A stretch of 64,000 bases of DNA from Magnaporthiopsis rhizophila. Its lineage: Eukaryota; Ascomycota; Sordariomycetes; Magnaporthales; Magnaporthaceae. The notes beneath the pieces were generated by a model. That model searched no databases, was not told the origin of the DNA, and saw only the letters and a program-made list of their open reading frames with translations. The number at the start of each line of letters is the position of its first letter. The stretch's first letter is position 1. Of the stretch, positions 11,481-20,928 are shown one piece after another. The stretch lies in contig PYSS01000073.1 in NCBI GenBank assembly GCA_003049465.1, positions 124,001 through 188,000 on the forward strand. Reading direction: 5' to 3'. Made by a program: the position numbers and the translations under genes.

Positions 11481-11937
11481 AGGTAGGTGGGTGGGTGGCA
11501 AGTGAGGTAGGTGGTCCTTGCTTGCTCTTCGGTCGTAGGCTGTCCACCACAAAAAGAAGGAAGCTGCAACCACGCCAGGCAGGAGCACCTCATCTTCACG
11601 CAAGCATGAGAGCCCAAAGCAGAAGGTGGACGCGGCACGAGGCACCTTCACGCAAGCATAACCTTGGGTTGAGCCCAAAGCAGAAATTTTCGCCAGTCTC
11701 CCACCAGTCCTGATCACACCAGCAACAGCACCACAACACACCTAACCATCTCCTCCAACATCACAAACATTCCTCCAACACAGAGAAAAGCCCTGGCGAG
11801 ACCTCCCCGCGACACGCGGCGGCGATTCTTCAACCGTCTGTCTCCTCGCCCCTTTTCCCCTTTCCTTGCCTCGCCGCTGACAACTGCACCCCTGTACACA
11901 GATCACTTTTGCGTACCAATCAAACCCTTCGGTGCCA

Positions 11938-12092
11938 GCGCTAAAGTCTCTGTTCATGGAGATCAAGCCGGGAAAGGTGAATTTTATCCTCGGATCAAAC
12001 CACACCCGCGTCTTCTCTCCTGGTCCCTGGCGGCCTCGATCGCATTTCCGGCTCCTGGCTTGATCTCCATGGACAAAGACTTCAGACCCCGG
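11938..12092. repeat. imperfect inverted repeat, about 40-bp arms
   Basis: The left arm (about 11938-11977) and right arm (about 12049-12092) are reverse complements with a few mismatches, centred on CATGGAGATCAAGCC. The spacer is about 70 bp. Both arms translate to GLISM-N/D-K/R-DF on opposite strands, so an inverted duplication of a coding fragment is possible, as is a hairpin. Confidence 0.7.
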
Positions 12093-13816
12093 AGCGCCAG
12101 CGCGATAGCGGAGTTTCCGGTGACGAGTCACCGACGGCTCTCGTCGTCGTCGTCGTCATCGGACATCTACTCGGACGGAAAAAGCACCACCAACAACGAC
12201 CCCTTAACGCTCGCTATCTTTTTGTACGTCTTCCTTTTTCCTGCCTCCTGGTGGCCTCCATAGCGAGGACATTCGGGTCCTTGCCATGACCCTCAAGCCT
12301 CCAAATTCCTGATATTCTTGCTTTCGACCACGCCAGCAACACTCAAGACTCCAATGGACAAGCACACACTGACAGGCAAAGCCATCGTGCGGAGGCGGAA
12401 CCTGCAGGACAGGTCCGTCCTCCCTCAATCGACAGCACACGACAATTATCCACGCGACCACCTCATGCCCGGCCACGCTATCATACCTTGCTCTTTTGAC
12501 GGAGCCTCGGGAAAGCTTCGTCTACGGCTGCCTCGGCCCGTCCACGCCGTCATACTTTGCTCTTTTCTCATACTTTCTTTTTTTCATACTCTCCTTTTTT
12601 TATTATACTCTTCTTTTTTTTATTATACTCTTCTTTTTTATCATATTTTGCCCCTTTTGTTATACTTCCTCGAATGTTTGGCTCGAGGTTGGCCCAAAAC
12701 AACGATCGGCCATCACTCGCTCGAGCGGCCACTCCGACTCTTTTATCATACTTTGCTCTATCTACGGAGAAGCTTCGTCTACAAACGCATGCCTCGGCGG
12801 GCTTGACACAAATCGGACGCGCCGACCAACTGGCAAGACAAGAACAGGACGTCAAAGTGCATACGTCGGCCAGGTGAGTTCACTTAGTACGATAATAGGC
12901 ACCAGAAGAAACAAGGATCAACTGGAACGAGAACACTGACAAGGATAAAACAGGGCCCCGAAGGCCGACGCAAAGGACAAAAACAGGACGTCAAAGTGCA
13001 TATATATCGGTAAGGTCACCATCACCCATCACCCAGACGGGACTGACGAATAACAAACTGGCACGAATAGAACATTTCCATCATCCATCGCGGACACACA
13101 CACTGGCGAATAACGAACCATCGATCTGGTCAAGGTCTACGATACCAAAGAGCACGAGCTGTACAGCTACAAACAGTCCAGGCACGAACAGAACGTCAAA
13201 GTGCATATATATCGGCGTAAGTTCACCCATTACCCCTGGCAAGGACGGGAGGTCGAAAGCACACACGCCGACGAACAACGAACTCGCAAGACCAAAACAT
13301 TATAATGCATATATATCGAGATCGTCACCTGCAAAGAATGCGGGGTCAAGATGTCAAGTGCCCTGATGCACAGCAAGGTCAAATGCTCATGGAGCCGCCT
13401 CACCATCTTCGCCTTCATGGAACCGCACTAGCGTAAGTTCACCTTCACCCCTGATCAGAACGGGGCCTCGAAAGCACACACTAACCAACGGCGATGGACT
13501 GGCGCGAACAGAACCCGCACATGGACGACCCGAAGACGCCTGGCTCGAAAACAGGACCTTGAAAGGCTCACACCGACGAGCAAAGATGGACTGGCACGAA
13601 GATGGCCTGGCTCGGGGACGTGGCCTCGAGCCCACCAAGCTCCTGAGTGTCGAGGAGCTTTGGGTCAAGAACCAAGAACAGCACGTCAAAGTGCATATAT
13701 ACTCGGCGTAAGTTTACCCACCAGCACAAAACACGGCACGTCGAAAAGACACACACTGACGAACAAGGATGGACTGGCGCGAACACAACGTCAAAGTGCA
13801 TACACACAAAGATCCT

Positions 13817-14252
13817 CTGGCTCGAGGACGTGGACCCTGAGCATCCCCATCCGCGTCCTCGAGCCAGGAGTCCATCGGGGCGGCCTCAAGCGCAAGAACA
13901 AGACGTCAAAGTGCATATATATATCGACGACACCAAGATCCCCTGGCTCGAGGACGTGGCCCTCGAGCCCCATCCGCGTCCTCGAGCCAGGACATCAAAG
14001 TGCATATATACTGCGTGAGTCCACCCACCCCAAGGCACGGCACGTCCCAAAGGGCACGCGCTGACGAGCAACGATGGCTGGCACGAACAGATTTTTAAAA
14101 TGCATACATATCGACGACATCAACCGCCCAGAAGACGCAAAGTTCAAGAGGGACAAGAACAGAACGTCAAAGTGCAATAAATCGACGACACCAAGGTCCC
14201 CTGGCTCGAGGACGTGGCCCTCAAGCAGCCCCATCTCACGTCCTCGAGCCAG
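13817..14252. repeat. three CTGGCTCGAGGACG hairpins within the array
   Basis: Perfect or near-perfect 14-bp arms CTGGCTCGAGGACG and CGTCCTCGAGCCAG face each other at 13817-13867, 13943-13990 and 14201-14252, with loops of about 20-24 bases. A partial right arm recurs near 14367. In one frame the left arm encodes PWLEDV. Confidence 0.85.
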
Positions 14253-14610
14253 GACATCAAAGTGCATATATATGCCCGGGCGTAAGTTCACCCACAAGGC
14301 GCGGAACGTCGCAGAGGCACACGCTGACGAGCAGCGTATGACAGCACGCAGATCGCTTTGGGCCCACGTCCTCGAGCCACGGTTGAGGAGGACAAGAGCA
14401 GGACGTCAAAGTGCATATATATTTCGGCGTAGGCACTCCCACTCCCCATGCACGGCATGCTTAAAAGGCATGCGCTAACGACTGGCACGAACAGATTCTT
14501 AAAATGCATATATATGCAGACGAAAGCTCGTGTACAGGGGCTTCGCCGACGCGCGGACCCTGGAACGGTGGCGGCACCGCGACATCCTGCGCATGCAGAG
14601 GCCGAATCTG

Positions 14611-14757
14611 GCCCCGTTCGAGCCAACCAATAGATTCATCGACGATATGCGACTGCGGGATTGGCACGGTCGCGGCCCGAACTAGCCCCGTTCGAGCCAG
14701 GCAATAGGTTCGTCGACGACGTGCGGCTGCGGGGTTGGCACGATCGCGGACCGGCGT
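14611..14757. repeat. 74-bp tandem duplication
   Basis: Units begin at 14611 and 14685 with GCCCCGTTCGAGCCA and share ATAGRTTCRTCGACGAYRTG and GGRTTGGCACGRTCGCGG. Most differences are C/T or G/A transitions, consistent with RIP-like mutation or simple drift. Confidence 0.8.
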
Positions 14758-14930
14758 CGGCCGTCCGGAAGACGCGAAGCTCGAGTGGGACAAGAACAGG
14801 CATGTATATTATTGATGAGGTGAGCAGGCCATTCAGCAGACCATGATTTTACCAGCGACACACACTGACGAGCCAAGATCAGCTGGCACTGCCACCAGAA
14901 ACGCCAAAGTGCATATATATCGACGACGTC

Positions 14931-15135
14931 CTTGTTACGTTCTATGCCGCCCTCACAGCCTTCCGGGGCATCGAGGGCCTGGGGCCTCACATTCTGACTC
15001 TGATCAAGGGGAAGACCGCCGGGAAGGCGTCGGCAGAGAAGGGGTCCCAGCACGAGCATCGCATGGACGGCGACCAGAGGCCTGAGGAGGTGGTGGGAAA
15101 ATTCGAGTTCAAGAACGTATGTTTGTATACATTGA
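14931..15135 (+). other. protein-like open segment downstream of the last array core
   Basis: Continuing the VHIYIDD frame from the core at 14900, the sequence reads DDVLVTFYAALTAFRGIEGL and GPHILTLIKGKTAGKASAEK and stays open to about 15115 (KFEFKN). It resembles a genuine exon but matches no family I know. It may be the last or longest exon of whatever the array encodes. Confidence 0.35.
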
Positions 15136-15169
15136 CAAGGAAAGATGCCGTGGCACAAACCATCGTCTT

Positions 15170-15900
15170 TGCCAGCACACATACCAGGACACAGCTGCGT
15201 TTGTAGACCACGAGGCCAGCCCAGCCCACTGTGGCGTGTTTCGGCATGTCATGGCCGAAACGGCGGCTCAGGAGGGCGACCAACGTCGTCGGACGTCGGA
15301 CAGGTACGCCCACGACGGTGCAAGAAGGCGACCAGCGGTCGCTAGACGGCTTCGCGCCCCGCGTGTTCGGCCAGGACACGGCTGCTTTCGTGGACCACGA
15401 GGTCCGGGGTTGGCATCTCGCGAGTTCCATGGTGCAGCAAGGCGACCAGCGATCGCTAGACGGATTCAAGCAGTTTCTAGTTCCTGGGGGGCCGATTCGG
15501 GTTCACCCCGGGCCCGGCCTGTGCATCGCCAACGTCGGTTGCAGATTTCGCCGCGAGCGACGGTCCGCGCAGATTCAGCAAGCGACGGTCCGCCGCAGAT
15601 TTTGCAGCAAGCGATGGTCCGCCCTGGCGACGACCAAGACGACCGCGTGGGTCTGTCGCCCTGGCGGCGATCAAGACGACCGCGTGGTGCCGCCGAGTCG
15701 GTTGGCGACGACCAAGACGACCACGTCTCGAACAGCAGGATCAGGGCGTCGACTGACTTCGTTGGCGACTTGCTGCGGGCGTTCGTCGCCGACCGCGCGG
15801 CTGGCGATCGTCCTGGCGATGACCAAGACGATCGCGTCTCGAACAGCAGGATCAGGTTGTCGACCGAGTCCTGTTGGCGACTTTGTTGCTGGCGTCGTCG
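15170..15900. repeat. clustered short direct repeats (GGCGACCAGCG and GACCAAGACGACCGCGT)
   Basis: Segments near 15195 and 15375 share a CAGGACACGGCTGCGTTTGT-like block plus GACCACGAGG. GGCGACCAGCGRTCGCTAGA occurs near 15328 and 15440. From 15545 to 15860 the motifs AGCGACGGTCCGC and GGCGACGACCAAGACGACC recur at least three times each, and CGTCTCGAACAGCAGGATCA twice. No start codon or conserved motif supports a gene. Confidence 0.7.
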
Positions 15901-15974
15901 CCGACGTTGCCGTCACTGTCGCTGATTTTGCCATCGTTTCTATCGCGTCACACGCAAAGTTCAAGTGGGACAAG

Positions 15975-16180
15975 AACAGGTTTCGGCCTCGGCATCTTTT
16001 TTCTTGTCATTTTTTTTTCTTGTCAGACAATCAAGCTTGCGCTGCAACCTCGCCGGCCCACAAAGACAGAAAACGTCTCCGTTGTGCCCTCCAGTCGGTG
16101 CGACAGCCCGCCACCCAGGACGAGGAAGGCAAACCATTACGCCGCGAGGTGAAATCGCCAGTCACCTCACCGGGCGTGGC
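15975..16180. repeat. dispersed repeat, copy 1 (less mutated)
   Basis: The segment matches 31470-31687 over roughly 200 bp, for example GCGCTGCAACCTCGCCGGCC here against ACGCTGTAACCTCGCCGGCT there. It is preceded by an AAAGTTCAAGTGGGACAAGA module shared with the 12.8-14.9 kb array. The element class is unknown; no terminal repeats or coding capacity are visible in this copy. Confidence 0.8.
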
Positions 16181-17030
16181 CGCCATTGGCCAGATTTATG
16201 GCCCCGGCCGCTATTGGCCAGATTTACGGCCCTGCCTCCTCTGCTCTTGGCCGACACCAGCGTCTTCTGGGCCGTGCTGGGCCTCGGATTGGTGTCAATA
16301 CTGCCCGCCGACGTTGACGCAATAGTCAACGCCGACGTTGGCGCAATAGTCAACGCCGGCATGGCGGGCGGTGGCAAGATCCCCGGCGGACCTCTTCTGC
16401 CCACGTGCAGGGGGGAGAGGCGAACGCATTGGGCGAGCTGCACGATGCAGCCGCTGCCGCCAACAGTCCGCAGCGACAGACCGCAGGGGCGGCGAGCTGC
16501 ACGACGCTGCCGCCGGCCCTGGCGGTGCACGCGGCGGATCTCTTCTGCCCGCGTGCAGGGGGGACGAGGGCGGACGCATCGGGCGAGCTGCGCGATGGTG
16601 CTGCTGGCGCGGCCCCTCCGATGGACGCCAGCGGTACGCGGCGGCGGACCTCTTTCTGCGGCGCGGTGACGGCGCGTTTTGCGGGATGCTGTTTCTCACC
16701 AACAGTACGGCGGCGGACCCCCTTGCGACGCCGGCGGCACGTCTTGCGGATGCGCGGCTGCCACCGAGGGAAAGCAGTCGCTCGAGACCGGCCCGGCTGC
16801 CTCCGTCGCCGGGGTAGCAGTCGCTCGAGACTGACCCGGCTGGCTCCACCGGGTGAGCAGTCGCTCGAGACACTGCCGCTGTCTCCATGGGGGTCGTGTC
16901 CGGAGGGGGGAGGTTGGCGGCAACAACCAGATCGCCAGCGACATTTTCACGACATGTTCTGCCTTTGCCAGACTTTTTTTTTATTTTTTTTTATTTCCCA
17001 AGTCCTACAAGGCGCTGCATCGTTAGGCCT
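16180..17030. other. GC-rich repeat patches, no supported gene
   Basis: Short direct repeats include ATTGGCCAGATTTAYGGCC (16185-16230), GCAATAGTCAACGCCG (16318-16355) and GCAGTCGCTCGAGAC (16784, 16826, 16857). Open frames on both strands are long because of GC content and carry no recognisable domain. Confidence 0.5.
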
Positions 17031-17094
17031 CTTTTTTTTTGTCCTGTTGTTCTTCTTTGTCGCCCTTTTCTTCTCCCTTTACGTCGGCGCGACT

Positions 17095-17800
17095 TGCTGG
17101 AATCAGGTCAGCACGATGTGCTGGAACCAAGCCAGCACGCATGTGTTGGCCCCCAGACTCGTTGTGTGCCCAACGAAGCCGTGGTGGCCGGGAACAAGTC
17201 CCTCCTCGACGTCATGCTCGCGCACGGCTTACCCGGCGTGCGCCTAACGGACGTGCACAGGTCGTCACGTTCATGGGGGCGGGCGCTGCAGAACTGCACT
17301 TGGAGCCCGCACATGACAAACTCGGCCATGGTCGCCCTTCCTGTCGACCAACTGCCGTGGCTCCGCGAGCGGCAAGAAGGGCGGCAAAGAGCATCCTTGG
17401 CAATCGTCCGCCTATCGCTTCGTCTTCCACGCCGTGTTTCGTCACTCCACGCTAAGGAGCCCACATCCTCGGGACCTTTTCTGTGCGTTTGCGGTCGTCG
17501 TCGGTCGGAGTGCCGCGGTGTTGTCGCTCGCTAAGGAGCTCACATCCTCGTCGGTTGTCTTTCGTCTTCTTCTTCGACACAAAGGCTCTGTCCTGTGTGA
17601 CCTCTCTCGACGACCACTACCACCAGCGAGTGGAGGTGCCCGAATGGCTCGAGGATCTTATTACAAAGGACGAGCCGGTCCGGTAAAACCTCGAGGCATC
17701 TTCTTCCTTTCGCGGGACATGTCCCGTGCTGGAACCAGGCCAGCACGCATGTCCGTAACCAGGTCAGCACGTCATGTGCTGGCTGGGGTGGCACCAGACG
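17095..17800. repeat. dispersed short palindromes GTGCTGGAACCAGGCCAGCAC
   Basis: Two clusters (17095-17145 and 17720-17800) contain variants of TGCTGGAACCAGGCCAGCA, each able to fold on itself, several followed by GCATGT. A related pair CCAGGCACCTGGAG / CCAGGTGCCTGGAG lies at 17855-17890. A short reading between them (17640-17686) gives RVEVPEWLEDLITKDEPVR, echoing the WLEDV peptide of the array. Confidence 0.65.
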
Positions 17801-18064
17801 AGACCAGCACACCCAAGGGTTCTCCTTGCAATGCCTGCCCCGGCTCCAGGCACCTGGAGCTTGGCCTCACCACCAGGTGCCTGGAGCCGGAGCCAACCCG
17901 CCAGGGTATATCTTGAAGGCATCGACCCCGTTGCGGAAATGAGGCTGGTGTCGACAAGGGCCCAGAGGTCCGCACAGATCCGATAAATAACCCACTCATG
18001 GCCCAAATCGGCCGCAGGCCATCAGGACCACGGCAACGACAAGTGAAGAGCAGCCGAGCAACAT

Positions 18065-18345
18065 ATCGCCAGATACCAATATCTTCTATGCCGATACCAG
18101 CATCTTCTATGCCGACGCCAACATCTTTTTTACAGACGCCAACATCTTCTACGCCGATGCCTTTGCGGATATTGGCTGGCCAGCCAATGCCTTTGCGGAT
18201 ATTAGGTTGACCAGCGGGCTGCTTCTTGGGCCTCTGATGGTGAACGACGGCGGCTGCTTCTTGGGTCTCTGATGGCGAACGAGACCTACGACGGCCTCTG
18301 ATGGTGAACGAGACCTACGAAAGCCTCTGATGGCGAACGAGGCCT
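18065..18345. repeat. two adjacent minisatellites
   Basis: At 18065-18150 a 21-bp unit like CCGATACCAACATCTTCTAT repeats about four times (peptide DTNIFYA in one frame), followed by a doubled AATGCCTTTGCGGATATT. At 18225-18345 a 27-bp unit with core GCCTCTGATGGTGAACGAGA repeats about four times. Confidence 0.8.
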
Positions 18346-18939
18346 ATGCCATCGTGTCGCTGACGGTCCCGGTAAGGAGGGCGTGAGAGAAGGCGAGAGT
18401 CAAGGTCGACGGCACCCACAAAGGCGAACGGATCCGGGGGATGTTTGTGGCGGTGAACGCGTTCCCGTTCTTCCGGCGAGGGCGGTGTGGAGCAGTCGGC
18501 CCAGCTGACCAGGGCCGGCGTTCCAATTCGGTGTGTCATACCGCTGGCCAGCCCAGCCGGCCAGGGCAAACATGTCCGGGCTGGCCAGTGGTGTGGAGCG
18601 GCCCAGCCAACCAAATGACCTGCTCGGCTGGAAAAAAATAAAAAGACGAGTATGCCAGACTGCACCAACAGGATGGTGAGGCCAAGAAATCGTCATGCTC
18701 CAAAACGAAGAGCAAGAAGAACCGTTCATCCAGCGCCAGCACCGTCAGCGCTGGCCCGAGCAACTTACGGGGCGAACTTTTGACAAGTTTGAGCGATCCA
18801 CTCAAGCCAGCAGGCCAATGCTTCCGGAGCTATCGGCGGAGAGCCGTGACCACCCCCAAGAACACCAAGGGCCAGGTCACCACCGTCTGCCTGTCGGGCG
18901 CGCCCGAGCTGGTCTACCGCACCAGGGAGACAATATTAA

Positions 18940-19260
18940 ACGATACCCCTTTGTCTCGGCCATCAATGACGGCGGGACGACAGGAGGCACCGACCTGCCG
19001 GCGGAGAGCCGTCGGCAACCAACGCCGGGGGCAGCAGCGCCGGCGGTGGGGGCGGCCATTGTGCCGGTCGCGGCGCTGGCTGGGGCGGAGCGGGCGGGAC
19101 TGGTATTGGCGGCGCGGGTAACCCGGGCACCGGACCGGGTGAAACCGGACCGGGTTGGTTTGGCGGCGACGGGGCCGGAGCCGGAGGCCAACATCAGCAG
19201 GGGGTTGCGGGGCTGGCAGCGGCGGTGGTGGCGGCGGCAGCGCTGGTATAGGCCGGTGGG
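18940..19260 (+). other. Gly-rich low-complexity coding-like segment
   Basis: One forward frame reads AGGGGGHCAGRGAGWGGAGG, then NPGTGPGETGPGWFGGDGAG, to a stop near 19255. Low-complexity GGC/GGT repeats explain this equally well. No ATG or intron structure was found. Confidence 0.25.
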
Positions 19261-19594
19261 CCCCGGACAACGCAATAAAGAAACCGGCAAAATTCCCGGG
19301 GCAGGCAGGCAAGGACGCGCAGCACGTTGCGCATATATATAGCGCTTTTTTCGGCGCCGCAGGTCGGGCAAGATTGGGGATTTTTACCACCCAAATCTCC
19401 TCCATCCACCACTTTTAAAGGCCGAAACCTCCCTTTTTCAGGGCCCAAGCCCAGGTTTGCGTGATGCACAGGACGCAGATCACCGTTATGGGGATCTGCG
19501 CTGTGATGGCGATGTCCTTGGCGGCCTTAAGAACGGCCAGGAAGACGCCTATGGTGGCAGCGGCGGTAATGGCGGCGGCGGTAGTGGTTATGGC

Positions 19595-19635
19595 GGGGGG
19601 GGGGGGCTTTTTTTTTTTTTTTTTTTTTTTTTTTT
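19595..19635. repeat. G12 tract followed by T28 tract
   Basis: The run GGGGGGGGGGGG at 19595-19606, one C, then 28 T residues. Homopolymers of this size are error-prone in any assembly. Confidence 0.85.
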
Positions 19636-19969
19636 CACGCCCGGGAGGCTCCTGTATGCCACTTGAACACCGGGGCAAGTGCTCCACTGACAGATATAAG
19701 AGAGCAGGCAGATCGATCGAGCGCGCGTGGCTTAGCCAGACGGCGGAGGTGTTCCTTTTTATGGCCTTAAGCAGACGGCCATCTACACCTAGGTGAAGCA
19801 GTGGGTGGCTAGCACCCCAGCCAGAAAAAAAATTCTTCTTTCGCGTCAAAAACCCAGGAACGCGACTCGATCACGTCTCCCATTTCTCTTGACCCCAACA
19901 TCGGCGAGGCCGTGCCATGATGCACCTTCACCGGCACCGAAAGCACACGATTACCAAATAAATACCCCG

Positions 19970-20928
19970 CTCCGACAGGCCGTCGAAAAGCCGCGCGACG
20001 CCAACCAATGACGGGCGGCAGAACGCTCACCTTGCGTTTCGTCCGCCTCTGTCGGAGCCAGACCACCAAAAGCCAGACGACCGTGAGCTGAACGACCAGG
20101 AAAAAATCGCACGCCTAGAGGCCGCGTTGGATGATATCGAGATCTCGATTGTTACCCACGTCGCCGAATGTACAGCTCCTGCACCTGAAAAGAAAACTCT
20201 GCGGTGGCTCGATTCCCAGATCGGCTACCTGCAAGACCTCACATGGGCCGGTTCAGTCAGCGCCATCTCGAACTTTTGCGGGATTGGTGACCGCAGGTAA
20301 TGATGAAACACGCGCCATTGTCGTGGCCAATATTGCTGCTAAGACGTTCATATATTGTCCATAGGGATATAGATGGTTGAAAATCGGGCCCCGCCGCGTG
20401 TTGAAATTTACGACTCTTACCCATTCGGCATCGTCGACCGAATTCGCCGTCACGAAGCTCCCCAAAACAAAAGATGGACACAAGGGTTATGTTGCGGCGG
20501 TCGCTCTTATGCGTACAGTCGAGCCATCCCCAATCGCCATTGTTGTGCCGGAAAGGGGCAGCAGCGATATTGAGATTCTCAAGGGGGACCGGATCGAGAC
20601 GGAGCCGAATTCCGGGTCTACGCAACACAACAAGACCACGATTCACCGGTATCCGTTTTGCCACAACGACGACCTGTTCGCCCTGAAGATGCGGTTCATC
20701 ACGTACTTGCTCACCCAACCGCAGCCAAAACCCGTCGTAAATAACAAATTGGGTACTTTTTGGGTCGTCCATCTTCCAAGCAGCGTCGAAGGCCCCGAGG
20801 CGATTGCCACGGGACCGAGCCCGCACACCTGTATTTGGCCAGTGATCCGCCCCACGGGGCCGGCCGACTTTCCTCCTTGGTGCAACAACAGATCTTTAAC
20901 CTTGTTGTACCTAGCTGCTGTGCCGTGA
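19970..20928 (+). pseudogene. unrecognised fungal protein family, copy 1
   Basis: I do not recognise this family. The first coding block reads NDQEKIARLEAALDDIEISI, then LRWLDSQIGYLQDLTWAGSV and SNFCGIGDR. A 76-nt intron (20297-20372, GTAATG donor, TGCTAAG branch, TATAG acceptor) leads in frame to RWLKIGPRRVLKFTTL, TEFAVTKLPKTKDG, SPIAIVVPERGSSDIEIL and HRYPFCHNDDLFALKMRFIT, ending at 20928. The same order of blocks occurs in the copy at 52.93-53.70 kb, which supports this being a real gene family. No in-frame ATG exists downstream of the TAA near 19961, so the 5' end is lost or in an unseen exon. The body is open, so this copy may still be functional. The N-terminal helix could be a coiled coil. 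Confidence 0.5.

Larger units (their letters stand above)
12840..14930 (+). repeat. tandem array of exon-intron-like units (core GTCAAAGTGCATATATATCG)
   Basis: About 15 variants of GTCAAAGTGCATATATATCG occur at roughly 12853, 12990, 13194, 13300, 13686, 13790, 13903, 13990, 14096, 14168, 14259, 14403, 14503, 14805 and 14900. Many cores are preceded by CACGAACAG or GACAAGAACAG, which looks like a 3' splice site. Many are followed by GTAAGTTCACCC or GTGAGTCCACCC, which looks like a 5' splice site. Between cores a CACACTGACGAACAA block repeats and would serve as a branch site. The unit therefore reads as a 25-80 nt exon between 70-110 nt introns. The exon in one frame gives VKVHIYIDD; longer versions add TKIPWLEDVALEP or INRPEDAKFKRDKN. 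Phase differs between units, so no single continuous protein could be assembled by eye. Confidence 0.7.

Noticed and set aside
14590..14760. tRNA gene (GTTCGAGCC looks like a T-loop)
   Set aside because: No matching acceptor, D-arm or anticodon stem could be folded around either copy.
12840..14930. CRISPR array
   Set aside because: Regular-looking repeats, but unit length and spacers vary, cores contain splice signals, and the genome is clearly fungal with no cas genes.
12840..14930. Dikaritin/ustiloxin-type RiPP precursor with repeated core peptides
   Set aside because: Repeats are not in one continuous reading frame, there are no regular KR/Kex2 sites around a constant core, no signal peptide, and no UstY-like or peptidase genes nearby.
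18940..19340. Glycine-rich structural protein gene
   Set aside because: No start, ends in repeats and a homopolymer; low-complexity GC sequence explains the open frame. Kept only as a low-confidence segment.
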